DNA of 64,000 nucleotides, from assembly GCF_019279795.1 (NCBI RefSeq), contig NC_056740.1, forward strand, positions 231,782,797-231,846,796, given 5' to 3'. The position numbers and the translations under genes are program-made. This document shows positions 1-10,235 of the stretch, one piece after another; position 1 is the stretch's first letter, and every line of letters starts with the position of its first letter. The notes beneath the pieces are model-generated. The model was not told where the DNA came from. It saw only the letters and a list, made by a program, of their open reading frames with translations, and made no database searches. The stretch is from Protopterus annectens. Lineage: Eukaryota > Chordata > Ceratodontiformes > Protopteridae.

Positions 1-117
1 AAATAAAGATCTGCAAGCAGCAGAGACCTCCAAAGCAGACACCCAAGCAGCCGCTACCCCAAAACAAAACACGTGCAACACATATCTCACAAAGCCAGTG
101 TGCCAAACAGTCACAGC

Positions 118-674
118 CCTTAAGACTAAACAACACACCTGATACACTTGTAATAGGTGACTCTATCGTCAGGCACACTGACGTCCTGCTCACCAGGCTG
201 AACAAGGAGAGGGTCACGGTGAGCAGCCTGTCGGGCGCTAGGATCCGCCACATAACACAAGCACTCAGGTCACTCCAAGTCAAGTACAAATATAACTCAG
301 TCATTGTCCATGCTGGTGTGAATGACCTGAGACGTACCTCCCTGGACTACATGAAAAGTGACATAAAGGAGCTCTCCGAGCATGTAGCCCAGGCCGGTAT
401 GACCCTGACCTTGAGTAGCATCTTACCCTCACCAAGAATGATGCCACAATATGAAGACAAGATGATCAATTTCAACAATTGGCTTAAGTACTGGTGTCAT
501 TCAAAGGGGATCCAATGCCTGTCAGCTTAGGATGATATGCTCAACAAGCCACGATGCTTCGCTAGGGACGGCTTGCACCTGTCACCCCTGGGCTTTCGGA
601 TATTGGCAAAGGCTCTTGCTACCCCCATAGTGCCTTTTTTAGGCAAGGCTCAAAAGACAAACCCACCTCCATAG
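118..674 (+). pseudogene. CR1 ORF1 with SGNH/GDSL esterase-like domain
   Basis: ORF1 of the CR1 element. Translation gives the esterase blocks in order: GDSIVRH near the start (block I, GDS), HAGVNDLRR in the middle (block III, GxND) and RDGLHLSPLGF near the end (block V, DxxH). This arrangement matches the SGNH-hydrolase domain known in CR1-type ORF1 proteins. A TAG at 528-530 interrupts an otherwise continuous frame that carries the DxxH block to about 674, so the copy is broken by a single stop. The N-terminal part lies left of about position 118 or outside the window. The role of the esterase in retrotransposition is not established. Confidence 0.85.
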
Positions 675-703
675 GTATCACAAGGGATAAGAAACTAAGA
701 GTA

Positions 704-2084
704 ATGCTACTCAACGCCAGAAGTCTAAACCTCAAGATGCACGCACTCAAAACTCTCCTTAGCATGGAGAACATCGATATCTGTGCAGTAACAGAAACCT
801 GGTTCAGGGCTCCCAAGAGCACCCCAGCACTACCAGGTTATACCTCATACCATGCTTTTCGGCCCCAAAACTTGGACCGAACCACAAAAGGAGGGGGAGT
901 ATCGATATTCATCAAAGATACCCACACCTCCAGGTTGGTGGCAAAGCACGAAGCATCAGAGACTATCCATGTGCAACTAACAGTGGGTAAAACTGCCTCC
1001 CAGTTTATAGCCTGCTACAGACCATCCTCCCAAACCCAGGAACCCCACTCGGCCTTCCTGAGAACAATGGAAAATATGAAGGTCTCTCCAAACACCATTA
1101 TAATGGGCGACTTCAACTACCCAAACATAGACTGGGAGCATTACTCTAGCTCCAACACCCTAGCCCAAAGGTTCCTAGAATTTATAAACTCAAATGCTAT
1201 GGAACAACTTGTTACCACTCCCACAAGAGGGGAAAACATACTGGACCTGATCATCACCAACATGGGGACTCTATGCTCCAGACCAGAAGTGTATCCCTCA
1301 CTGGTAAGATCAGACCATAAACTAATCTCACTGGATATTCACATCCCGACCCCACCCCCTGCCCAGAAAACCACAGTGAAAAACTTCTCTAAAGCAAATT
1401 TCACACTCCTCAAAACAGAGGTGGAATCCTTCAAAGCCCCGGGCCTGTGGAAAATACGGCCCAGGCCGCAGAATCCTTTATAAACGCATTCTATGAACAC
1501 CTTCAGGAATGCATGGATCATGTGATCCCAAATAAAACCAAGACCCAATCCTCCAAAGGCAGACGTCCTGTCTGGTGGACCCCAGCCATAAACAAACTAT
1601 ACAATAGAAGGAGGAAGCTACTAAATGATAGAGCAAAATCCCAAAAAGGGAAGGCATCACTGATCAGTATTAGCAAAAAACTACGGGCACACATAAAATT
1701 GTCTAAGGCTAGCTTCAAGAGAAAAATTGCACAGGACACTAAGGATAATCACAAGGCTTTCTTTAGTTATGTTAGGAACCTGGGTGGTAATTCCCAGATA
1801 TACTCAGAAATAGTCCAAAATGACAAAAAATACACCGAACCCACAGACATTGCCAACATCCTAGCTGACAGGTTCAGTGCAAACTTCTCCCCCCCCTCCC
1901 CACCAAAAGGGCAAATATCTATCCCAGCAGAGTGCTGCCCCTCTGACATCTCAGATGCTCAGGTAAGAGCCGCCCTCTCCAAAGCAAAAAACACAGCATC
2001 AATGGGACCAGATGGTGTCCCGGGCTGCGTCCTACATGAACTCCAAGAAGAGCTAAACCCAAACATAAAACTACTGTTCAATCT
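704..2084 (+). pseudogene. CR1 ORF2, endonuclease and N-terminal RT part
   Basis: First half of the CR1 ORF2 polyprotein, which nicks the target and primes reverse transcription. The endonuclease shows LLNARSL at the N-terminus, TETWF, GGGVSIFIK, MGDFNYPNIDW and RSDHKLISLDI, the usual apurinic-endonuclease motif series. A frameshift near 1440 moves the frame, after which the linker and first RT motif follow (GPDGVPGCVLHEL near 2010-2040). The ORF is cut at 2084 by the V-SINE and resumes at about 2354. The start is taken at the methionine just upstream of LLNARSL; earlier in-frame codons (KLRV) may also be coding. Confidence 0.9.
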
Positions 2085-2353
2085 GTGGGCGGCACAGTGG
2101 TGCAGCGGTTAACGTTGTCGCCTCACAGCAAGAGGTTCTCCAGTTCGATTCTCGGCTGGGGTGCCTTCTGTGTGGAGTTTGCATGTTCTCCCTGTGTTCG
2201 CGTGGGTTTTCTCCAGGTACTCCGGTTTCCTCCCACATTCCAAAGACATGCATCTGGAGTGTTTCTCCCCGGGCCTCCACTGAAAACAGGCTCTGTGGAA
2301 CCTAGTCGGACATTCCCGGTCAACAAATGTTAAATAAAATAAAAATAAAAATA
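2085..2353 (+). repeat. V-SINE inserted in the CR1 ORF2
   Basis: A tRNA-derived SINE. The head contains a box-A-like stretch and a box-B-like GTTCGATTCTC near 2133-2143. The body contains the central block known from vertebrate V-SINEs (GTTTGCATGTTCTCCCTGTG and TCCAAAGACATGC, about 2176-2252). The 3' part (about 2254-2330) is the same as the tail of the L2-like LINE at 43990-47010, followed by an AATAAA-rich end. A 5-bp repeat AATCT flanks it (2080-2084 and 2354-2358), consistent with target-primed insertion, and the CR1 reading frame resumes after it. Confidence 0.88.
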
Positions 2354-3775
2354 AATCTCAGCCTTACTACAGGATATGTGCCCAAAGAGTGGCGTACAGC
2401 AACAGTGGTCCCTCTCCATAAAGATGATGCCTCAACGGATCCTGGAAACCATCGCCCCATAAGCCTGACTAGCTTGGTCTGCAAAGCTATGGAAAGGGTC
2501 ATCATGGACCTCATAAATAAAGATATTGGGGACCTACAAACACTGGATCCTACCCAGTTCGGCTTTGTTAAGGGCAGATCCTGCCTCTTAAACCTGGTTG
2601 ATTTCTTTGAAACAGTCACCAAGGCCATTGACGAGGGGAAGGTGGTCCACACAGCCTACCTGGACCTCGCAAAAGCCTTCGATACAATACCCCACTCGGG
2701 CATTATAGATAAGCTCACCAGTTTAAATATAAACCCCTATATCACTAGATGGATTGCAAACTGGCTCAAGGACAGAAACCACATGGTTAGAATTGCTGGA
2801 GCCATGTCAGACTCCAAACCAGTTACAAGTGGTGTCCCACAAGGCTCAGTCCTGGGACCTCTCTTGTTTGGTATATATTTCTCGGAGGTGCAGGCCAACA
2901 CGGAAGGACTGTGGCTGACCAAGTTCGCAGATGACTGCAAACTGGGTGCCATTATTGACTTTTCAGTCGACACAAGCATCCTCCAAAAGGGCCTCATAAA
3001 AACAGACAACTGGTGCCAGAGCCATGGCCTCAAGCTAAATGCCAAAAAGTGTATAGTCATCCCCTTTGGCAAAAACAAAGTGCCCACAAATTACCACATA
3101 GGTGGTAATCCATTAAGTACAGAAGAAGTAATTAGGGACCTGGGGACCCAAGTTGATAGCAATCTCTCATTTGACAACCACGTGGCCAAAGTGGTTAGAT
3201 AAACATTTTATATATCCCACCTAATCATGAAGGGATTCACATCTAGATCAGGGGAGGTCATTGTGCCTCTTTACTCATCCCTCATCAGGCCCATAATTGA
3301 GTACAATGCCCCTTTTGGGATGTACCTTTCCAGACACCTGCAGCAACTGGAAAGACCCCAAAAGTACCTCACCAAGAGGATCAAAGGGCTCCAACAGATG
3401 CCATATGCTGCCTGGTTAAAGAAACTCCAGCTCTACTCAGTGGCATACCACCTGTTCAGAGGCGATCTGTGCCTGACGTATAAAGCCATGTCCAACCCGG
3501 AATTAATGGACATGCTGCACCTCAGAAAATCCAAATCCCATCGAGCTACGCGCTTGAGAGACTTGAACCTCAGCACTGAAATAGATAGGACATGCTGGAG
3601 GGACAGATTCATAACCCAGAGGCTCCCTTCACTCTGGAATAAAATCCCAGTCCAGGTTAGGCAGAGTCCCTCATTGACTCTCTTCAAGAGGAATCTTGAT
3701 GAGTGGATGGGAGATCATAGGTTTACCCCGGGTATCACTTCTGTGTCACTGTTAGACAAAGGCACAGTATACTAA
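2354..3775 (+). pseudogene. CR1 ORF2, RT palm to C-terminus
   Basis: Second half of ORF2 after the SINE. Motifs read in order: PKEWRTATVVPLHK, HRPISLTSLVCKAMER, FGFVKGRSCLLNL, AYLDLAKAFDTIPH (domain A aspartate), VPQGSVLGPLLFGIYF (domain B), KFADDCKLG (catalytic FADD), then the CR1-type C-terminal region ending in RFTPGITSVSLLDKG. A TAA at 3200-3202 is the only stop in this half; the same frame continues past it. The 3' UTR is only about 120 bp before the octamer tail. Confidence 0.92.
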
Positions 3776-3898
3776 CCTCGAAAAAGGGCACAGCAAAATA
3801 AATTTAAAATGGGTGGCGAAAGCCAAACATATTCTGGCTAGGCTTATAAATGCCCTAGGGCAGATAGCCTAGTATGAACCTATGAATCTATGAACCTA

Positions 3899-4410
3899 AG
3901 GGGAGCAAAGGAGCAAGCCTCCAAAGTAAGTGATATATTTTTCATAAGTACTTATTGATACACAATAAACTGTAGTAAACATAAGGTTAATGACCAAGTC
4001 TTAGAAAAAAATACTTATTAAACAACAACCCAGAGAGAAATGTGAAATAGGAACAGTAGTATATAAACATCATAGTAAACAGCTATAAAACTGAAAAAAA
4101 AGTTGGACTATTACACAGATGAACCTGGTTTACTAAACTAGTGAGCAACAGTTGGGAGTGGAGACCAATGAATGGGAATGCTATAATATAAAAAGATTGT
4201 GACATCAGTTGTGGGTTGATAAACAATGTATTAATGTGAAGTGCACTGGAAGGTACAAAATAATGTCTTGAAATGCTCATGCTCAGGGCATACCTATGTA
4301 TATGCAGGAGCAAAAAGGCAGAGACACAGAAGCCAGGGATGGGAAGGAGGGGAATGTGGACTGCCAAAGAACACATTCTTTAGCTTGGTAAAGAGAAAGG
4401 ATTATGCCAA
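3899..4410. other. AT-rich spacer, no gene seen
   Basis: Open frames here are short and resemble nothing I recognise. Because the next segment encodes an L1/Tx1-type endonuclease start on the plus strand, part of this stretch (roughly 4200-4410) could be the decayed upstream ORF1 or UTR of that element. That is an inference from position only. Confidence 0.4.
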
Positions 4411-4614
4411 ATGGCAGCAACAGTGAATACAACAATGGGCAAAAACAACAAGGAAAATACAGTTAATTACATGGAACATTGTGGGTTCAACAAATCTTAT
4501 CAGAAGGTGAAGAACACAGGAAAGATTAAAGAGGATTGGGGATACATTGTTCTATTACAAGAAACAAGAATTAAAAGCAGATATAGGGAGAAGACATACC
4601 TCTCAACCTCTTAA
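4411..4614 (+). pseudogene. L1/Tx1-like LINE endonuclease fragment
   Basis: A 67-residue reading frame resembles the start of an L1/Tx1-type endonuclease: an N-Y-M-E-H-C-G-F-N-K block in the place of the usual N-x-N-x-x-G-x-N motif, then about 30 residues later YIVLLQETRIKSR, matching the conserved LLQETH motif. Nothing recognisable as endonuclease follows, because a dispersed repeat and a SINE take over. It is a scrap of a decayed element on the plus strand. Confidence 0.6.
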
Positions 4615-4808
4615 TGCAAACATTATGAACAAAACCTAAAATAACGAGGGGATAAAGGCCCAAAAATAGTGACAGATTTTAAATATTGCTCTTATAAACT
4701 TAGAAACTTTCCAGAATAATAGAATTTATGTTAGCATTCATTTTCTGAAGGATTTGAAGTCTGATACTTAAATGTATGACATTAGTTAATGACTTCAATC
4801 GTCAGTGA
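4597..4808 (+). repeat. Dispersed repeat, partial copy 1
   Basis: Shares a long stretch with 61697-61987, including ACAGATTTTAAATATTGCTC and the following CTTATAAACTTAG, in the same order and orientation. The left end begins CATACCTCTCAACCTC. The right part is missing because the SINE at 4809 follows. Probably a short non-autonomous DNA element; no coding capacity. Confidence 0.65.
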
Positions 4809-5465
4809 TTTGCCATTACCAGTGGTGCAACAGATAGCACACCTGCCTTTGGGGCAGAAGGCTGTGGGTTCTATTCCCACACCACGTAGATTAATTCCTG
4901 ATATTATAGTGCTGCACTCAATTATAATGGTGTCCTTTGGATGAGTCATTAAACTGAGTCCATGTTCGGCTACCAAATCCTAAAAATCTCGAACCATGAA
5001 ATAATGAATGTAAAACAGTGAAAGGGACAATTATTGAACAATGGCAACTTAGAAAAAAAATACATTGAATGGCCATAGTTGGCTAACAACCAGGAAGTAA
5101 TGCAATGCAAAAGGTAAGTGAAGGGAAACCTTATAAATTTACCCTATTTCCCACTGTAGTGCTTTCTCAGAGTTGGTAATATAGTTGGGGAGGTTGGTGG
5201 GGGGTGCAGCCCCCCTACCTTGGTTGGTTGTGTTTGTGATGTTGGCCGACTATGACCATTCAATGTATTTTTTTTTTATGTTGCCATTTTTCGATAATTG
5301 TCCCTTTCACTGTTTTACTTCTGATGTTTTGTATTTTGAGATTTCTAGTATTCAGTAGCCGAACATTGACCCATTAAACCAAGGCCCCATCTTCTTGTTG
5401 GCGCTCAGGTGGATGTAAAAAAATCCCATGGCACCTATTGTAGGGGTCCTTTATTTATGTAGAAA
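4809..5465 (+). repeat. tRNA-derived SINE split by a palindromic DNA element
   Basis: The head (about 4809-4890) has an A-box-like AGTGGTGCAACAGATA and a B-box-like GGGTTCTATTCCCAC. The body includes CCTTTGGATGAGTCATTAAA, then breaks at 4954 and resumes at 5372 with CATTAAACCAAGGCCCC and ATCCCATGGCAC. The body resembles a repeat common in fish genomes (GGATGAGACxTTAAACCGAGG...ATCCCATGGCAC). The break is filled by the inverted-repeat element at 4955-5371. Confidence 0.7.
4955..5371. mobile_element. Palindromic non-autonomous DNA element (MITE 1)
   Basis: Terminal inverted repeats of about 120 bp: left 4955-5085 and right about 5240-5371 pair over blocks such as ATGTTCGGCTAC, GTAAAACAGTGAAAGGGACA and ATACATTGAATGG. 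An 8-bp direct repeat CATTAAAC flanks it (4947-4954 and 5372-5379) inside the host SINE; 8 bp is the length made by hAT transposases. The core (about 5146-5222) holds CTCAGAGTTGG and a G/C-rich hairpin GGGGGGTGCAGCCCCCC, shared with three other loci in this window. No transposase is present. Confidence 0.8.
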
Positions 5466-6404
5466 AATAACTCTTATTTACATTATATTTATAAATGTAC
5501 AAATATGTAGATACACAAATCTTGTTACACATATCCATAATTTTACAATCATACTAAATATTCATTCCCATTAGACCCCTACTCTTTTTTTCCATAACCA
5601 CCATCTGATTTTACTTATTATTGATGCTAAAATCCATTTACCATTTAACATAATTTAATTTATTCTTTCTTCCCATATACCTATATAACACAAAATAACC
5701 TTTTTATCAATTTAACATATTTTACTTGTATTCTTATATTAATCATATCCATATATATATTTTCCACTTCTTTTATATCTTCAAAATCTTCTTTTCATAG
5801 TTTTCTCCATAACTTTTTCAAAAACATAATCTGTATTTCTTCTTCTTGACGATATAAACATATTCTATCAATTTTCTTTGTATATGGCATATTTCCATTT
5901 ACTGACAATTTATCTATTACCACTCCACAAAAAATCTTGACATTCTACTTTCTGATTATGCCATTTGCTTCTTATTTTTATAGCTTTATTTTTTTTCATT
6001 GGTTATATTTTCCCATAGTTTTACATAGTAATGCTTTATCATTACATTCTTATACTATACATACCTTTCTGTTTCTGTATCATCAGTTTTTATTTTCCAC
6101 ATTTTATTTCTTCATTTATACTCCTCTTTTTCTCTTTTGCTCCTTTTTACCATACCCCAACATTTATCATACTTATATGTACACAATTTTACTACTAATC
6201 TCTCATCTTTTTCATTTATCCACTTTAACACTGTGCAAATTTAATGAAGCAGCATATATTGCTAGTTAATTGACCCTGAACCTCCTTACTCTTTATTTAC
6301 ATATAAAACACCTTTTTTACTGGGTTTAATCTAGAAACCCATATAAATTTTAAAAATCTACAATAATTCTTTCTCAAATACTGTTGGCAATGTAAATATG
6401 GATG

Positions 6405-6739
6405 TATATTACGTTATTGAACTTTTAAAAGTTTGAACGTCATATGGTCGAATCCATATGATAGAACTTTTAAAAGTTTGAAAAGCTAAAAAAAAAATAA
6501 ACAACAGAAAAAACCTACCTCACTGTTTTAAGCAGGGGGGCAAGCACCCCTGGACCCCCCCACACCACCCACTCTATAAATATGCCAACTCTGAGATCGT
6601 ACTACAGTGCAGGAAAGGGAAATCTTCCCATTCCGCACTGTACGGAGATCTTCATTGAAATGTTTGAACTTTTAAAAGTTCAATCATATGGTGTCGACCA
6701 TATGACATTGAACTTCTAAAAGTTTGATAACGTAATATA
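6405..6739. mobile_element. Palindromic non-autonomous DNA element (MITE 2)
   Basis: Inverted repeats of about 80 bp (6405-6484 and 6660-6739) begin TATATTACGTTAT. Each arm is itself built of short palindromes (GAACTTTTAAAAGTT, CATATGGTCGAxxCCATATG). The central part (about 6525-6650), read on the minus strand, carries CACTGTAGTACGATCTCAGA and then GTTGGCATAT, followed by a G/C-rich hairpin ending GCTTGCCCCCCTGC. This is the same core as in MITE 1 and MITE 3. The outermost bases could be a TA target duplication, but this is not certain. It has no ORF. Confidence 0.75.
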
Positions 6740-6929
6740 CAACCTGTAAATACATTTGCTATGTATGCATTTTTTCCCATCAGTACTGAAATGATCAAAT
6801 AAGCCTTTTTTCTGAACAATAATGTATGTGTTCAGAAAAAAGTTTTGTTTTTTTAAATCACAATTAAAGTCTCCTGTTATTATAATATTCATATTTATCA
6901 CTACATAGTCTAAAATCGATGAAATAAGC

Positions 6930-8060
6930 TTTCCTTTTTTTCAATTAGAATCTTTTTCTATGTCCTTTATTATTTTTCTCATCTATTTTTTCTTTTATTT
7001 CCACTTCATTTAAAATTTCTTCTCTTTGTTCATTTTTTCTCTTTCTTTTTCTTTTTTCTTACTCTTATTTTCATTTTTGCAGTCCATCCATAAATGCCCA
7101 AATCTGTTGCATTTATAACATTTCAATTCACATTTTTTGCATTATGTCCCATTTCCCAATGTTTTTTTTGTCAGAGTTATTTATCAAATGTCCTGCTTTT
7201 CCACACAAAAAAAGAAATAAAGAAAAGAAAGAAAACAAACATGTTTTGGGTTTTCCCTGGTATTTTAAAATACCCATATTGCCTTCCACATTTAGCATGC
7301 TTAGTATTTGTATATTTTTTTCTCTTTCTATTTTTAATACAATATTACAATCTCAGCCACCAGTACATAAACCCCCTTTGTCATAACCTTTTGCATTCAA
7401 ACGTCCTTTCATAGTCTCTCTTTTTGCCTCTATTTGAAATTGTACATGGATTTTTTTTGTTTCCCTATTAAATGCTTTTATCACATAAAGATTCCATGGA
7501 TAACAGTCTTTCTTTTTTCATATTCTCCAAGAAAATTTTCCATTGAAAAAAACAGTCATGAATATAATGTCACAAAATGTCTCTTTGTTAATAGGAATAA
7601 AAGTTCTTACCTGATGTGCTTTTACACCAAAAGAGGCTATTAAATTGTCCCACACCTCATACCTGTCCATTTCTTTGTCTTCTTTACTTTGAATCCTTGC
7701 CACGTATTTCTGTTTTCATTTTCATTTGCCTTCTGTTCAGCTACTCCCCTTTTGTGTTCTTTTACTTTATCTGCAAATGCTTTCTTTTCCTTCACACCAC
7801 TATTTTTCAGGATTACCTCTGCATCCTCCGTTTGCATTTTCTTCATAATGCCCCCAGGAAACATCTTCTTTATTTTCTGGCTGAGTCTGCATCACCATTT
7901 CTTTAAGTAAATCATCCCACAACCCTTCCAACTGGAGACTTGTAATTACACTTCCATCATTTGCTGACTCATCTTCATCAGATTTCTTTGAAACATCTCC
8001 TCTGAATCCTACACACATTGTCTGGTCTTGATATTTGATTTCTTCTCCATTTCTCTCAGC
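6930..8060 (-). pseudogene. L1/Tx1-like ORF1 (gag-like) with zinc knuckle
   Basis: Minus-strand ORF1 remains of copy A. Separate frames cover an acidic N-terminal part (near 8018-7800) and a middle part (near 7703-7518). Further on is a clear CCHC zinc knuckle, C-Y-K-C-N-R-F-G-H-L-W-M-D-C, at 7120-7079, preceded by a degenerate second knuckle CGKAGHLIN near 7200. Zinc-knuckle ORF1 proteins bind RNA and are known in Tx1-group and related LINEs. The frame is broken several times. Confidence 0.62.
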
Positions 8061-8889
8061 AATCCATCAGCTTCTCCAGGCCACCTCTGAACTTGGAATG
8101 GAAACAGGAAGTGGTCCTACAAAATGGATCCCACTCTAAACAATGATAAGTAGGTGGGGTTATTTGTAAACATTCATACATCTCATATTATTTACATATT
8201 TACATATTCACATATTTACATTATTTGCATAAAAAAATCACTCAATACACCCTCAACTTATTTTTAAGTGTTTCTCCCATCCTTTTACCCACAACCCAAA
8301 CCATATTTTTCCAATATTTTTGTCAATGTCCATTTTCCATTGTATTTGATCTCATTAAGTCTCTCATTCCAAATTCTCTATGTTACATAAAATATAACTC
8401 TGTCCATTTTGTTTGCCTTTTCTTGATATCTTGTTCCGTAATAACCATATTCTATCATCTCCATATTTAACATTTTAAATTTCAAATAATATTTAACTAA
8501 ATCGTGTTTACATACTTCTTTCCATAACTCTTGAATTCTTTCACATTTTAAAAATACATGTTCCGTAGTTTCAAACTCGTTACACTTATTACATATTCTA
8601 TCTTATTTACTTTTGTATGCCATGTTTGCTTTTACTGGCAAATTACCCATGGGCAACCTCCGCAAAAAATCATTACATTCTTTAATTCTTTTATAATTTG
8701 TATATCTCATCATTGTTGCTTTTTTTCTTACTTGTTTCTAACTCTTTCCATGGATCAACAAAATAAAAAAGATTTCATAATATTAACATACAATTCTTTT
8801 CTATTACATTTTTTGTTTCCATAACACAATTTTACTATAAAATTATTTTATTTCTTCATCAATGATACCTTTACTTCTTTTCTTCATTC

Positions 8890-10225
8890 CCATACCTTCT
8901 CAAATTTGTTTGCATTTACCATACATTATTGTCTCTACCAAATTCTTATTATCTTTCATAACTCTTTTTAATACGTTATACATATTTAAAGAGGCAGCAT
9001 ATACAACTGGGTTTATCAATCCCAGCCCCCCTGCTCTTCTTTCACATATAAAATTCCTCTCTTTAGAGGGTTCAATCTCAACCCCCAAATGAATGAAAAT
9101 ATTGTCATCATAATTTCTTTTTCATACCTCACTGATGTCATATAAATGTTTGCAACATAGGCTGTTTTACCCGGTATTAGGATAGTTATCAAATGTGTTT
9201 TCTTCCTATATGAAAATCTATATGTTTTCCAAAAAGCGATCATTTCTTTAATTCATTTAATAACCTTGTCCCATTGCTCATGTTTATATTCACTTCTACC
9301 AAATACTATCCCCAATATGTCTATACACTTTTCATTATATTCTACACCTCCTATTATCCTTTTATAACCCAAACCTTTCCTTTTCTCTTTATTTATACTT
9401 AAACCAATTTTCTTTAATATAATTTATTTCTTTATTTGACATTTGTTTATGGGGGTGGTCTGACTGGGTTTACAGAACCTGTTTTCAGCAGAGGCCCAGG
9501 GAGAAAAGCTCCACATACAGTACAATACAAATCCAGTATAATCCAATACAATAAAGATTACATTAGAAATACTATAAAAAATAAGTTGAAAGAACAAACT
9601 GCTGCAATATGTTGTAATATATTACTACACATCTAAACAGTTCTATACAGTTAAAACATTACAGATGATAATAGTCACTCTCATCATACATTATGTAGAA
9701 ATAGCAGCCAGAAAGTTAGTGATGCAGACATATAGTGAGAGAGAGAGTTAAGAAAGATAGAAGCAATAAAGCCTGAGCAGCAGCTTAAGGATATGGTATA
9801 GAAACAGAAAAGGAGTTAAAAGAGCTTTAGGATCTTACTACTTACTAATAATAATACTTATTTTTTTCCATTTATTTCTTCCATCCATGATTTATTTTTA
9901 GCTATTATTACAATGTCATCTGCATAAGTATGCATTATCAATATTTGTACCTCATTCATCATTTTATATCCTCCATGACTTGTCATGCTATTTATTTCCA
10001 CCACTATTAAATTCATGACTAATGAAAATATCACACTGCTAGCTGGACATCCTTGTTTTATACCACACTCTGTTTTCACACCTTCCCCAATCCAACCATT
10101 TATGTTTAATTTCACATATTTTTTTATATATTGATTTAATAATTTGTAATACTCTGTCATTTATGTTATATTTCTGAAACATTCTCCATTAATGTTCATA
10201 TTGGACATTATCATATGCCTTACTT
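8890..10225 (-). pseudogene. L1/Tx1-like ORF2: RT palm and C-terminal domain
   Basis: Reads from high to low coordinates. SKAYDNVQYEH near 10210-10180 is RT domain A. GIKQGCPASSVIFSLVMNL and TYADDIVIIAKNKSW (10160-9858) are domain B and the catalytic YADD. After the L2 insert, NIYMTSVRYEKEIMMTIFSF and IWGLRLNPLKRGILYVKEEQ (9243-9016) give the F-x-W-G...K-E-E-GG C-terminal motif of L1/Tx1-type proteins, followed by GLGLINPVVYAASLNMYNVL. Several frameshifts separate these pieces. Confidence 0.72.
9428..9850 (-). mobile_element. L2-like LINE 3' fragment
   Basis: A short 5'-truncated insert. On the minus strand its end reads GGAGCTTTTCTCCCTGGGCC, then AACAAATGTCAAATAAA, the same 3' tail found at 19720-19816, 43990-44075, 50388-50470 and in the V-SINEs. 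Only 3' UTR sequence is present. It lies inside the ORF2 of L1/Tx1-like copy B. Confidence 0.75.
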
Positions 10226-10235
10226 ACATCACCTA

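Larger units (their letters stand above)
1..3898 (+). mobile_element. CR1-clade LINE, 5' end outside window
   Basis: A non-LTR retrotransposon running off the left edge. In order it has an ORF1 with an esterase-like domain, an ORF2 with apurinic-type endonuclease and reverse transcriptase, a short 3' UTR, and a tail of repeated octamers (CTATGAAC/CTATGAAT) ending near 3898. An octamer tail and an ORF1 esterase are both known hallmarks of the CR1 clade. The copy is interrupted by a V-SINE at 2085-2353 and has one stop in ORF1, one frameshift near 1440 and one stop at 3200-3202. Related 3' parts lie on the minus strand at 10236-11620 and 57030-57830. Confidence 0.93.
5470..8150 (-). mobile_element. 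L1/Tx1-like LINE, copy A, internally deleted
   Basis: Reads on the minus strand. From 8150 downwards: the 5' end near GGAATGGAAACAGGAAGT, an ORF1 with zinc knuckles, the endonuclease motif IIITGDFNCDL (about 6850-6890), then directly the C-terminal ORF2 region and 3' end (about 6400-5470). The C-terminal part aligns with copy B (GAGGCAGCATATAC at 8990 against GAAGCAGCATATAT at 6246). The RT palm is absent. A palindromic element (6405-6739) sits exactly between the two preserved parts. Confidence 0.7.

Noticed and set aside
4815-4885. Candidate functional tRNA gene
   Set aside because: A and B boxes are present, but no complete cloverleaf can be drawn and the sequence continues into a SINE body.
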